From DATIJC01 sp035479015 (GTDB lineage: Bacteria; Patescibacteriota; Microgenomatia; UBA1400; UBA12028), in assembly GCA_035479015.1 (NCBI GenBank), contig DATIJC010000058.1:1-43102 (forward strand): 43,102 nucleotides of DNA, in the 5' to 3' direction. Under the pieces are notes generated by a model that was not told the DNA's origin, searched no databases, and saw nothing but the letters and a program-made list of their open reading frames with translations. Made by a program: the position numbers and the translations under genes. Position 1 is the stretch's first letter; the number at the start of each line of letters is the position of its first letter. Of this stretch, positions 21,602 to 30,038 are shown piece after piece.

Positions 21602-21614
21602 ACAGTAATACTGT
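21602..21614. promoter_or_regulatory. 13-bp palindrome abutting a start codon
   Basis: ACAGTA-A-TACTGT is a perfect palindrome directly before ATG 21615, in the divergent space with the 21562 start. Its position suits an operator. No -10 box at the usual 6-9 nt distance is seen for the 21615 gene. Confidence 0.35.
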
Positions 21615-22112
21615 ATGGCAGCTGACCAACCGCTGATTGACCTCAAAGTACAAAATCCCGTGACGGTGCTCAAGAAGTGGTGGTACGGTGTCATGAGTAG
21701 GGAAGGACTCGATGTCCACATCCGCGTGCACCCGGTGACGGCGATCGCGACGCTACTTATGGTTGGTGGTATTAGCTTTGGTGCAGGCAGAGCCTTTGTC
21801 CCCAAATCGGTGCAGCAAATTATCCCTTTTTTGCAACCCACGCCAGAGCCCAATCCTTGGGTAGCCGCAGCATATTCAGGGCGGTTAACGATAAATGGAT
21901 CGACCTATTACTTGGTGACGAGCACGTCGCAAGCAATTACCCTGGAATTACCTGAAAAACTCGATCTCAGTGCATATGTGAATAAACGATTACTGGCAAT
22001 CGGGACATTTAACTCCGCAATCATGACCCTGCGTGTGACCTCCGTCTCAGATCTCCAAGTAGTGACAGGTCTCCAGCCCTTGCATGTAGCGTCAGCATCT
22101 GCTACACCATAA
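21615..22112 (+). CDS. Single-pass membrane-anchored hypothetical protein
   Basis: 165 residues. A cytosolic N-terminus of about 45 residues, a membrane segment (about 44-65, VTAIATLLMVGGISFGAGRA) and an external domain of ~95 residues with alternating strands (GRLTINGSTYYLVTST; LLAIGTFNSAIMTLRVTSV) suggesting a small beta domain. Thr/Ala-rich C-terminus. No family recognised. It begins a run of four membrane-anchored or surface proteins (21615 to 28207). A CCCC...GGGG hairpin follows it at about 22120-22146. Confidence 0.6.
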   Translation: MAADQPLIDLKVQNPVTVLKKWWYGVMSREGLDVHIRVHPVTAIATLLMVGGISFGAGRAFVPKSVQQIIPFLQPTPEPNPWVAAAYSGRLTINGSTYYLVTSTSQAITLELPEKLDLSAYVNKRLLAIGTFNSAIMTLRVTSVSDLQVVTGLQPLHVASASATP

Positions 22113-22160
22113 GCAACCCCCCTACGCCAAAGGCTACGGAGGGGCGAAGGGAGAAAGTCT

Positions 22161-22526
22161 ATGCCAGATCCAAACAGTGAAGGACAAATTAAGAATAAGA
22201 CAAGGGGTCGTGTCGGGGCTGCTATTGCAGGTATAGTTGCCGGGATTGCAATGATGATGGGTCGAGGCGAAGCGAATATGAATAGCGGATCAAGTGTCCC
22301 AAAACTTGAAGATGTCCCAACCGCACCTGCCGACGTGAACCAGAGTGAAACTAATTTGCCATACACATATACGCCCTCTGCACCCAATGAGGCTTTCCCC
22401 GTGCCTTCTGCCCCGCAAACGTTGGACGAAACCAGTACTCCTGAGGCTAGTGAAGTTTCACCCACTACATTGTCAGAGCCAGAGACGCCTGATATCAAAC
22501 CTCCTGAGCCGCAAACACAACCATAA
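22161..22526 (+). CDS. Membrane-anchored, Pro/Glu/Thr-rich hypothetical protein
   Basis: 121 residues. Basic N-terminus (KNKTRGR), one hydrophobic segment (about 18-34, VGAAIAGIVAGIAMMMG) and a disordered acidic tail rich in Pro, Glu, Ser and Thr. Looks like a surface-exposed spacer or stalk; no domain found. AAGGGAG precedes ATG 22161 by about 9 nt. It may be co-transcribed with the gene before it (48-nt gap with a hairpin). Confidence 0.55.
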   Translation: MPDPNSEGQIKNKTRGRVGAAIAGIVAGIAMMMGRGEANMNSGSSVPKLEDVPTAPADVNQSETNLPYTYTPSAPNEAFPVPSAPQTLDETSTPEASEVSPTTLSEPETPDIKPPEPQTQP

Positions 22527-22549
22527 CCTCTCTTCGCTTCCTCTTCGTC

Positions 22550-22577
22550 TTGACAAGGCCTATAGCGGTAGTAAAAT
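22550..22577 (+). promoter_or_regulatory. Near-consensus promoter for a mini-transcript
   Basis: TTGACA (22550-22555), 16-bp spacer, TAAAAT (22572-22577). It is the only perfect -35 hexamer among the promoters I list here. An intrinsic terminator begins 60 bp downstream. Confidence 0.7.
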
Positions 22578-22586
22578 AACTGACAA

Positions 22587-22637
22587 ATGAAGGTAGTTTC
22601 TGAAACACGAGTAGTGAGTCAGGAGCGATCAAGATAA
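22587..22637 (+). CDS. Possible 16-residue leaderless micropeptide
   Basis: ATG 22587 lies 9 nt after the -10 box and opens 16 codons (MKVVSETRVVSQERSR) ending in TAA, whose last base abuts the terminator stem. The placement (promoter, start, stop, terminator in about 110 bp) is what a micro-gene or a leader peptide would show, but the same stretch could be a small non-coding RNA. Confidence 0.3.
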   Translation: MKVVSETRVVSQERSR

Positions 22638-22661
22638 GACCGCTAGAGCGGTCATTTTTTT
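22638..22661 (+). terminator. Intrinsic terminator of the mini-transcript
   Basis: GACCGC-TAGA-GCGGTC (22638-22653) followed by ATTTTTTTT. Could also act as an attenuator for the downstream SH3 protein gene. Confidence 0.85.
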
Positions 22662-22707
22662 AACTATACGGACGCCTATAGTAAAAGCTATAGAGACGTT
22701 ACAGGAT

Positions 22708-24453
22708 ATGAGTGCTGAACATGTTCGACATCAAACCGATAATATGCTACATATTAATAATATGTTCAACTTCTCGGGCAGTGAACTCCTAGGCAAACTT
22801 TGGAAGAATAAAGGGAAGGTTGCTACTACTGCGGCTATCATTGCCGGAGGCGCAGTTATAGCGCATAACGCGCAGCAAAATACAGAGCAAGGTGGTGAAG
22901 CTGTACCTACCCCGTTAACTGCAGTAGGTCCTGATATGACAGGTCAAGCAGCTGTTACGAGTAATGCTGAAGGAATCTTTATTACTCCCGCCGCTTCAGG
23001 AATCCCAGAAGCAAATGAAGTTGATGCGCAACCAGCGACATCGGCAGCTCCAACTGAAACAACTGAGCCTGCAGGTGAAGCACCACAAGATGTCCCCACA
23101 CAAAAACCGGAAGGGTTTGCAAAAGTTGGTGGGGCACAGTTCGTGATTCCTGAGGAAAAAGCTGAGATAGAAAAGGGTAACTTATTTTTGAAACCAGCTG
23201 AAGTACCGGTAGAAAAACAAACTGCCCCTGAACAGCAAACGTATACGGTTCGACCACTGGCAAATGGAACGAACGTCCGGACTGGTCCAGGAACAAACTT
23301 TGCCATAGATCACAAGGTGGGAACCGCCGATACGCTGACAGTGCAGGATTCCGTAGATCCTAACTGGTACAAGGTAATAAGTGAAGATGGAATAATCGTA
23401 GTTGGGGAAAAGTATATCGAAATACACACTGTTTCGATCGAACAAGTCAATCCTACTCCTCCTCCTGGTGGAGATGAGACAGTCGTCCCAACCGCAGCTC
23501 CTGAGATGACTCCCGAGATGAACGCAACGGCAGCAGCAGCCGTAACTGCTGTAGAGGCAAATGGAGCTGCAGTAGACCATGCGGAATGGGTGAACACTCA
23601 GGAAGCTTTGTTTGGAATAGCAAAAGTTCCCCCCGTGCAGATTGTTTTTACTGACCAATTTATGAGTATTTTGAGAGAAGCGGGCTTTAATGCTGTTCAT
23701 GTAAATACAGATTCGACTCCGTTTGCACCAAATGTTGCCGTCGATGTCTCCGTTAATGGAGAGCAAGGGCCTGTAATGGAGCACTTACAACTCTCTATGG
23801 CTCAAGCAGTTGCTCGTATGGCGATCGGGCACACACCTACCGAAGAGGAAGTCCAAGATTTTATGAAGCGCTGGGAAGCACATCAGCTTACACAGGCTGA
23901 AATTGATAACTGTAAAGTAACTGGCATGAACGCCGATACCCACGAACCGGAGGAAAAGCATTTTGATCCATATCAGCCATTGAGTCTTGTATTGTACGGT
24001 CACCCGGAGAATCCTATTACCCACGAACGTGTGGATGATCTAAACTTTGACTGGGAAAAGGTGGGGTTCACGCATGACGACTTGATGACTCGCGGGTTTA
24101 CCGTGGGCGCTCAAGGACAGGGCATTGTGCAAGTGTATATTAACGAAACATTAATCTCAGAGTGGAATGGGAAATACCCCTTGGATATCATTGTCCCAAG
24201 AGACGTAAATATGGCTTTCTCTGTCGCAGTCGAGAGTTTGCCCTTAAATGCAAGCCCCAACGATAGTGAGTTTGGAATTGACCAGGCAACCACTTTACAG
24301 CTGTATGGTGGGCGTCGCGCTGACTGGATGGCTAGCCTAGATACTGTGGCTGCGTATCAAAACGGTACATTGGAAACGGGTATTCTGGATCCTCTATTTG
24401 AGACCGTGAGTCCGAATGAGGCATCGAAGTACTCTTTGATTCTCTCGCATTAG
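22708..24453 (+). CDS. Membrane-anchored SH3-domain surface protein
   Basis: 581 residues. Cytosolic N-terminus of ~40 residues, one membrane segment (about 41-52, ATTAAIIAGGAVIA), a long Pro/Glu/Thr-rich stretch, an SH3b domain (about 174-235; NGTNVRTGPG and WYKVISEDG) and, after an Ala/Pro-rich linker, a C-terminal domain of about 290 residues of unknown fold. SH3b suggests cell-wall contact. The far region has helices (EEEVQDFMKRWEAHQL) and strands but no catalytic motif I recognise. ATG 22708 has only a weak ribosome site (ACAGGAT). It follows the mini-transcript terminator, so readthrough or a separate weak promoter (TATAGT-like, about 22678) would be needed. Confidence 0.7.
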   Translation: MSAEHVRHQTDNMLHINNMFNFSGSELLGKLWKNKGKVATTAAIIAGGAVIAHNAQQNTEQGGEAVPTPLTAVGPDMTGQAAVTSNAEGIFITPAASGIPEANEVDAQPATSAAPTETTEPAGEAPQDVPTQKPEGFAKVGGAQFVIPEEKAEIEKGNLFLKPAEVPVEKQTAPEQQTYTVRPLANGTNVRTGPGTNFAIDHKVGTADTLTVQDSVDPNWYKVISEDGIIVVGEKYIEIHTVSIEQVNPTPPPGGDETVVPTAAPEMTPEMNATAAAAVTAVEANGAAVDHAEWVNTQEALFGIAKVPPVQIVFTDQFMSILREAGFNAVHVNTDSTPFAPNVAVDVSVNGEQGPVMEHLQLSMAQAVARMAIGHTPTEEEVQDFMKRWEAHQLTQAEIDNCKVTGMNADTHEPEEKHFDPYQPLSLVLYGHPENPITHERVDDLNFDWEKVGFTHDDLMTRGFTVGAQGQGIVQVYINETLISEWNGKYPLDIIVPRDVNMAFSVAVESLPLNASPNDSEFGIDQATTLQLYGGRRADWMASLDTVAAYQNGTLETGILDPLFETVSPNEASKYSLILSH

Positions 24454-24473
24454 GAATAGCACTGAATTCCCTT

Positions 24474-24503
24474 TTGACTAAGCTTGCACATTGTAGATAT
24501 ACT
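24474..24503 (+). promoter_or_regulatory. Leaderless promoter of the giant surface protein gene
   Basis: TTGACT (24474-24479), 18-bp spacer, TATACT (24498-24503), 8 nt before ATG 24512. Confidence 0.65.
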
Positions 24504-24511
24504 GATGGAAT

Positions 24512-27500
24512 ATGTCAGGTCGGCGCAAGCTGTTGGTTTTAGTTGGTATAGCAATAGTTGTAGCTGTGATTCTCTTTGCTGGATATCTTTTGTTATTGCC
24601 AAAAACTACAAATCAGCAGATCTCTCCGCAAGAATTCCTCCAGACGCAAGTGCTTCGTCAAAAAGCTACTGTTGCATCACAAATGCATGCATATTCTTTA
24701 TCCTATGCATCAAATAACGGCGAGAAGCGACTGATTGACAGAGTCACAGCGATAGGTGCATTTCGCACAGGTGCCGTTACCTTTCCACTAACCGATCAGA
24801 AAATTGCCCGGATTGACAATATTCATTTCCAGTTAGTGGACGAGCCGCAAAAATTTGCAACATTTACCGAGACATATCCTACAGCTTCGATTGGTTACGA
24901 AGTGGATAGTCGCCTTGCTAATACACTCATTATCAAAGTCTACTTGACTCCCGAACTACTGCAGAACCGCAGTGGTGTGGAGTTGGATAGGTACGTCAGC
25001 GCGATGTTTTACGCAGGGGCATTTATGGTGTCTCATACACCACTCGATCCTACGTCACCCGAAAGTGTTCAATTTAATGCTGAGCTTAAAAAAGCCGAGG
25101 AATCGGATGAGCCAGTGGTTACTCTCTCCAAAAAAACTAGTCAACTCTTGGACCATCTTTTTGACATACGAGTCTACGCACAGAGCTGCGGGGGAGGTGC
25201 GTACAATGGAACCGTCCATTATGGTAAATCTTGCGTGGGCGGCCCGTTGGCTGGTGCCGACTGCCAGAATGACATTGCATGTTCAGGGGGGTCCTGTACT
25301 TTTCAGACTACCTGTGAGAATCAAACTTATTCTGGTTGTTACTGGGATACAAATATTAACCAATGCATGCCTCGCGGTCAAAGCCTCCTAGGTTGTTCGA
25401 CGAGCGCTAACTGTTACGTGATCGTTAACAACCCGCCTCCTACCAATGCACCTACTCCTACTCCTGGGGGTCAGGTCTGTGCTTGGTGTACTAACCAGAC
25501 GAACTGCACAACGAATGGGTGCACTTGGGGTGGGACCAGTACGTATTGCGCGGCAGCAGGTGATGGCTGCTGCTCGTGCGGAGGAGGAGGTGGAAACTCA
25601 TGTTCTAATGAAGGTAATGTCTGTAGTTTGGCTCCCAATGCTGTACCCTGCTGCAATGGCATGACGTGCAACGAAAGCCCAACCGATTTCCGCGTGCATT
25701 TCTGCAGCCACTGCACCGATTCTTACTCCATAAACCGTTATTGTGGAGCCAATACTGCATGGTGCGGACAGCGCTATTCTTGTGATGGACAAAATTATAC
25801 TTGTCCAGATACTCAAGCCGTTGCTGTTCCCTTGGCTCCGGGAGGACTTAGTCCAGCGGACAACGCAACCGTTACACCTGCCTACACGTGTGGGGTATCG
25901 TGTACAGATTCAATAGATTGTGGAGCGAATTGGATAAAGCTACAAAATGGCAATACTGGCAGTATGGACGTGGATGCGATAGATGAAAATGGTGCCTTCA
26001 CGGAAGAGACGAATGCACGCTTTGGGTACAGTGCTGGGCAAGGGTCCGCCGATTTCACACCGACGGCTGATGCTGGATCTCATGGTGGATCACGTACGGT
26101 CACAGCAGTTCACAATGCCAAAGCGAGTTTTTGGACGATCCTTTCTGACATCAACTTACTGACGCTAACAGCCCCTAGCCGGGGAGAGATGGATGTCTGG
26201 GTCAATGGATTATTTTCGAAGACTGTAGATACGACTACTGCAACTATCATCAAACAAGTTCCTATTCCTATTAGCGGTGGAGCCAACAAAGATCTTATTT
26301 GCTACTCCAATGTTTGTCGCTTAAATAGTATACCCGATAGTCCAACTTGTAGCGGCACCGCAGGAGTAAGCTATGTGAAGTTAGTGAACAAACCGCTATC
26401 AGGCACACAAAATCTATTTTATTTCAGTGGAATTGTCGAGAATGGCACCACGACCAGACAAGGGTCGACTCGCTTCACATATACTGGTACGTGGACCAAT
26501 GTCACGAGTTTGGTCTACTCTGGAGGTGCAAAACAGTCCAACGCAGGTGGTGAGTATGTAAGCTTTACGACTACATCTCCGTCAATCTCTATAATGACTG
26601 ACCAAAGAAACACGAGAGGATCTTTTGATGTGTATGTGAATGGTGTTTTCTCACAAAACATCACTATGAATTCCGGATCCACGACGACGACAGCTTATTC
26701 ACCGGTGATTTCCACCCCACTCTCTACAGGAACGGTGCCTTATTCGGAGAAATCGGTGCAGCTTTCATGGAACGCAATACCTAAGTACGGACTGTATGCT
26801 CTTGAGCTGCATCCGACAGGTGCGGCATGTGGTGATCCTGGCTCGCTTTGCAGGGAAGTCAACCGCCCCCGTTTCCGATTTGTACCGACCGCTAATCAAT
26901 ATCAGTGGCGTGTTCGAGCTCTCAATAATTTATGTGATTGGAACAATGTCACAGACAAAGCTGGGAACTGGTCACCCTTGTATACCTTAAACATTAATAA
27001 CGTGTCGACGGTCACGTCTACGATCGAGTACGACCCTTCACTTTCCGGTGGACAAGCTCCGGCGCTGATCGGTGGATTTAGTGGCTACTGCAGTTCACCC
27101 GATGCCGGAAGTGTGTACAACGGAGGAGGAAGTATCAGTGCTGCCAATGGAGTGACGACTTATCCGGGTACGGTGGATGCCTCGGGGACATACACTATCA
27201 GTAATGTCCAGGGCGGATCCGGATATCAGATTACCTTCACGCCAACTGATCCTAACTTGACGTGTACATGTCCGTCAGGATGTACGTATAGTGGTGTGAC
27301 TGTGCCCGTGGCGCAAAATTATAAGTTCTATGTATCGCCTGTCGGCGGTGCTTGGTACCAGACAATCGGCGGTGATGTGGCCGCCTATGCAAAATCTGGA
27401 AATAGTGTGATTGACCGCATCAGTGAATTTTGCACTTTGCCGACCTGTATGCCGTATTTGTCATTACCGCTGACAGCTGGTGACAACAGTACGGTCGGGT

Positions 27501-28207
27501 CCCTGACAATGAACGCACTTGGGGCTGTGGATCTCTCCAGCACTGCTGGAAGTCAAAACAACGTGGTTGGTCCAGCGGGTGCCTCCCGACTCATTCAAAT
27601 GAGTTCGACACCGGTCTGTTCTGAGAATTATGCCTATTTCTATAGGTTATATAGTTTGGGTCTGACGCCCAGCGATGATTTTGCCGCCAATAGTGCTAAT
27701 GCTACAAAACCTGATGCACAACCACTTAATGGTAAGACTGCGTATTACCACAAAGGAGATCTGACGGTTGGGACCGATTGGACGCTCACGGGCAGCGAGT
27801 CGATAGTCGTGTTTGTGGATGGGAGTTTACGTATCAGCGCACAGACGGTTATGCCACAGGGTGCATTCCTCGCCTTTATCGTGTCTGGAAATATCATTGT
27901 CAATCCGGCTGTGGGTACCAATAACTATGCGAGTACGACCGGTCAAGTGCAGGGTGTGTATTTGGCTGACGGGACACTCCAAGTCGCCTCAGCTGGAGCG
28001 GGTGGGACCGATTTGAAGTTTGTCGGCGAAGGTGTCTTTGCTGCTTGCTCTGGAATATCACTACCGCGCGACTTTGCCCGCGGCGGAAACAGCGCACAGA
28101 ATAACACGCATCCGACAAATTTTTTCATCTATCGACCCGACGTCATGTTGTCTGCTCCTGATCGCATGAAGGTCCCCGCCGTCAATTGGCAACAAGTCGC
28201 ACCATGA
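24512..28207 (+). CDS. Giant Cys-rich cell-surface protein with repeated beta modules
   Basis: 1231 residues, the largest gene here. An N-terminal membrane anchor (about 5-30) is followed by a ~200-residue folded region, then a Cys-rich stretch (about 225-445; clusters such as CAWCTNQTNCTTNGC and DGCCSCGGGGG). Two related beta modules follow, at about 474-590 and 620-735, sharing RGEMDVWVNGLFS / RGSFDVYVNGVFS endings that look like carbohydrate-binding jelly-roll edges. After a fibronectin-like segment and a further beta region, the C-terminal ~130 residues (DWTLTGSESIVVFVDGSLRI onward) look like a beta-helix of strand repeats. Likely surface-displayed and disulfide-stabilised, possibly for attachment; that role is inference. 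ATG 24512 fits the promoter. Confidence 0.75.
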   Translation: MSGRRKLLVLVGIAIVVAVILFAGYLLLLPKTTNQQISPQEFLQTQVLRQKATVASQMHAYSLSYASNNGEKRLIDRVTAIGAFRTGAVTFPLTDQKIARIDNIHFQLVDEPQKFATFTETYPTASIGYEVDSRLANTLIIKVYLTPELLQNRSGVELDRYVSAMFYAGAFMVSHTPLDPTSPESVQFNAELKKAEESDEPVVTLSKKTSQLLDHLFDIRVYAQSCGGGAYNGTVHYGKSCVGGPLAGADCQNDIACSGGSCTFQTTCENQTYSGCYWDTNINQCMPRGQSLLGCSTSANCYVIVNNPPPTNAPTPTPGGQVCAWCTNQTNCTTNGCTWGGTSTYCAAAGDGCCSCGGGGGNSCSNEGNVCSLAPNAVPCCNGMTCNESPTDFRVHFCSHCTDSYSINRYCGANTAWCGQRYSCDGQNYTCPDTQAVAVPLAPGGLSPADNATVTPAYTCGVSCTDSIDCGANWIKLQNGNTGSMDVDAIDENGAFTEETNARFGYSAGQGSADFTPTADAGSHGGSRTVTAVHNAKASFWTILSDINLLTLTAPSRGEMDVWVNGLFSKTVDTTTATIIKQVPIPISGGANKDLICYSNVCRLNSIPDSPTCSGTAGVSYVKLVNKPLSGTQNLFYFSGIVENGTTTRQGSTRFTYTGTWTNVTSLVYSGGAKQSNAGGEYVSFTTTSPSISIMTDQRNTRGSFDVYVNGVFSQNITMNSGSTTTTAYSPVISTPLSTGTVPYSEKSVQLSWNAIPKYGLYALELHPTGAACGDPGSLCREVNRPRFRFVPTANQYQWRVRALNNLCDWNNVTDKAGNWSPLYTLNINNVSTVTSTIEYDPSLSGGQAPALIGGFSGYCSSPDAGSVYNGGGSISAANGVTTYPGTVDASGTYTISNVQGGSGYQITFTPTDPNLTCTCPSGCTYSGVTVPVAQNYKFYVSPVGGAWYQTIGGDVAAYAKSGNSVIDRISEFCTLPTCMPYLSLPLTAGDNSTVGSLTMNALGAVDLSSTAGSQNNVVGPAGASRLIQMSSTPVCSENYAYFYRLYSLGLTPSDDFAANSANATKPDAQPLNGKTAYYHKGDLTVGTDWTLTGSESIVVFVDGSLRISAQTVMPQGAFLAFIVSGNIIVNPAVGTNNYASTTGQVQGVYLADGTLQVASAGAGGTDLKFVGEGVFAACSGISLPRDFARGGNSAQNNTHPTNFFIYRPDVMLSAPDRMKVPAVNWQQVAP

Positions 28208-28212
28208 GAAAG

Positions 28213-28241
28213 TTGAGAATGGACGAGTTTGGTGATACATT
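28213..28241 (+). promoter_or_regulatory. Leaderless promoter for the 59-residue gene
   Basis: TTGAGA (28213-28218), 17-bp spacer, TACATT (28236-28241) preceded by TGA (extended -10), 8 nt before ATG 28250. Confidence 0.65.
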
Positions 28242-28249
28242 AATTTTAT

Positions 28250-28429
28250 ATGCTGACTGTTGCTGATAAGAAATTCTTAGAAGAGAATTTTGTGAAAAAA
28301 AACGAAATTGAAGAGTTATTTCGAATGGAACATCAACATCAACTCGAGCGTGACGAAAAGTTATATAGTCGAATCGTAAAAATCGAAACTTCTTTAAAGT
28401 TCGCAATAAAAAGCCAATTATTTGATTAA
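28250..28429 (+). CDS. 59-residue charged coiled-coil miniprotein
   Basis: 59 residues: ADKKFLEENFVKKNEIEELF, a His/Gln-rich turn, then YSRIVKIETSLKFAIKSQLF with heptad spacing. No membrane segment. Support for a real gene is the well-placed promoter (-35, extended -10 and 8-nt gap) and likeness to the 85- and 95-residue coiled-coil proteins at 9350 and 16867. An 85-residue minus-strand reading frame over the same bases is less credible. It directly precedes the deoxyribosyltransferase-like/HTH gene. Confidence 0.6.
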   Translation: MLTVADKKFLEENFVKKNEIEELFRMEHQHQLERDEKLYSRIVKIETSLKFAIKSQLFD

Positions 28430-28438
28430 TTAGAATCA

Positions 28439-28467
28439 TTGTTTGATCTCCCGTATTGAGGTATCAT
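28439..28467 (+). promoter_or_regulatory. Promoter of the NDT-like/HTH gene
   Basis: TTGTTT (28439-28444), 17-bp spacer, TATCAT (28462-28467). The transcript should start near 28474, about 18 nt before ATG 28493 and close to an in-frame TTG at 28478. Confidence 0.45.
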
Positions 28468-28492
28468 TGGAAAAACTTTGGAAATCGTTTCT

Positions 28493-29236
28493 ATGATACA
28501 AGACACTGAGGAATTCACTGCTTTTTTATCTGCACCGCTAATTGCTCTTTTAGACGACAATTTAAAAGCTAAAAAGGAAAGTGAGCTATTTAAGAATTTC
28601 TACAAAAGGATTGCAACAATATCAACAAAGCATTCTGTTTCTGTGTATGAGCCGTATGCTCATATGGACCCCAATATCCATGACTACATACGACCTGAAC
28701 AAATATATCAGAAAAATAGAGATATTATACGCACGAGTGATTTACTTATCGCCTACATTGGTATTCTGTCTGCTGGTGTCAGTATTGAGATTGAGATCGC
28801 GAGCTCATTTGGTGTACCTGTAATTCTTTTGTGCGAAGAGAGTAAGGTGAAAACTGTTAGTCGTATGATTTTAGGTTGCCGTATGGCTCAAAGTCATATA
28901 TTTGCGCAATCTGTAGATGAGATATCTAAGAAATATGATGAGAGACTGCCACATATATTGAATAGTATTCGGGAAGACAGAACCTATTCATTACCTCCAA
29001 AGAAAATGCTTGTACTAAAACAACTGGTACAGATTCACGAGAAGTCCCAGCTAAGCATAGGCGATGTCTCACAAGAGGCAAGCATTGATAAAAGCTATAT
29101 CTCTCGACTTTTAAATGGAAAAATTAGTAGACCGGGAAGAGATCAACTTATCCGACTTTGCGGATGGGGCTGGAAACTTGACATCGAGAGAACAAATGAG
29201 ATTTTAAAAGATAGTGGCTATGAGACGCTTTGGTGA
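28493..29236 (+). CDS. Nucleoside deoxyribosyltransferase-like domain fused to an XRE-type HTH
   Basis: 247 residues. Residues about 8-140 have the Rossmann-like layout of nucleoside 2-deoxyribosyltransferases: FLSAPL at the first strand, SVSVYEPYAHMD, EQIYQKNRDIIRTSDLLIAYIG (the D-x-x-x-I-x-x-S-D-x-x-I-A pattern), SAGVSIEIEIASSFGVPVILL with acidic residues where the catalytic Glu lies, and VSRMILG. Residues about 186-224 form a helix-turn-helix (LSIGDVSQEASIDKSYISRLLNGKISRP). The fusion suggests a regulator that senses a nucleotide or nucleoside, or an enzyme tied to its own control. ATG 28493 is chosen; TTG 28478 is possible. It heads a co-directional run with three genes of nucleotide or unknown role. 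Confidence 0.7.
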   Translation: MIQDTEEFTAFLSAPLIALLDDNLKAKKESELFKNFYKRIATISTKHSVSVYEPYAHMDPNIHDYIRPEQIYQKNRDIIRTSDLLIAYIGILSAGVSIEIEIASSFGVPVILLCEESKVKTVSRMILGCRMAQSHIFAQSVDEISKKYDERLPHILNSIREDRTYSLPPKKMLVLKQLVQIHEKSQLSIGDVSQEASIDKSYISRLLNGKISRPGRDQLIRLCGWGWKLDIERTNEILKDSGYETLW

Positions 29237-29314
29237 GCGTTATTCATGCAACGATCTTCAACGTTTATTTCTAAAAATTGTTGTTATTATCTCTCCAATA
29301 CAAAAGGAGAAATT

Positions 29315-30037
29315 ATGAGCAGAGAACCACAGAGTGAATGGGCTGATATAGTTCCACATGTCAAAGAACTAACTGATGACGAAAAGACTGTATTGCTCTT
29401 ACAAAATTTGTGGCATAAAAAAGGCCACAATGGGTGTACGTTCTCTCAGGTAGTCGCTCAGGCTCCCGATGTCTATCACTGGCAAGCTTCGCTTGTCTCC
29501 GAGATTGATTGTCACACTTCCGAGAAGATTGACCAAACGGTCACGTCTGCGGCAAATGATCCCACAATTCGTCTCTTGAGTTTAGTTTTTCCCTCTGTGA
29601 AATCGGAGAGAGATCTAAAAAGTCTACTACGTGTCCTGACATTAGAGACGAACACAGTTTTTTTGGATCATAGTGAGCAGGTTGATGATCATGTTGCTCT
29701 ATCATTTAGATTTTTATTGGAGAATCAATCGCTGGCTTGGATAATGGGATTTGGCCCATATGACTTTTTTGCTGAAACCCGAAGATCTCCTTATATAGAA
29801 TTGGTTATCCCTGTGAAACCAAAACCAGATGATACATACTTCAGACATAACCAGGACAAGTCGACAGCTCATGTAGCCGATCAACATTTAAATCTTTCTG
29901 AAAAAGTACTTGATCAACTGTGGCACAATACATTTAGAAAAACAAGAAAAGTGCTCGGACATGAACCAAATGTTTTTTCGGGAGCCAGAACTACTTTTAC
30001 AGTAACTCAGGAAATGATGGAGAAAATTAGAGAGTAA
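29315..30037 (+). CDS. Unrecognised 240-residue soluble protein
   Basis: No signal peptide or membrane segment. The N-terminal third is helical (DDEKTVLLLQNLWHKKGHNG), the centre is mixed, and a well-formed block SLAWIMGFGPYDFFAETRRSP leads to the strand IELVIPVKPKPD, then a His-rich segment (YFRHNQDKSTAHVADQHLNL). I cannot place it in a family. ATG 29315 has AAAAGGAG 6 nt upstream. The Nudix gene begins one base after its stop, so it is almost certainly co-translated with nucleotide-acting partners. Confidence 0.65.
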   Translation: MSREPQSEWADIVPHVKELTDDEKTVLLLQNLWHKKGHNGCTFSQVVAQAPDVYHWQASLVSEIDCHTSEKIDQTVTSAANDPTIRLLSLVFPSVKSERDLKSLLRVLTLETNTVFLDHSEQVDDHVALSFRFLLENQSLAWIMGFGPYDFFAETRRSPYIELVIPVKPKPDDTYFRHNQDKSTAHVADQHLNLSEKVLDQLWHNTFRKTRKVLGHEPNVFSGARTTFTVTQEMMEKIRE

Positions 30038-30038
30038 T

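Noticed and set aside
28182..28439. 85-residue minus-strand reading frame
   Set aside because: It lacks a promoter or ribosome site, and the plus strand over the same bases has a promoter-supported coiled-coil gene.
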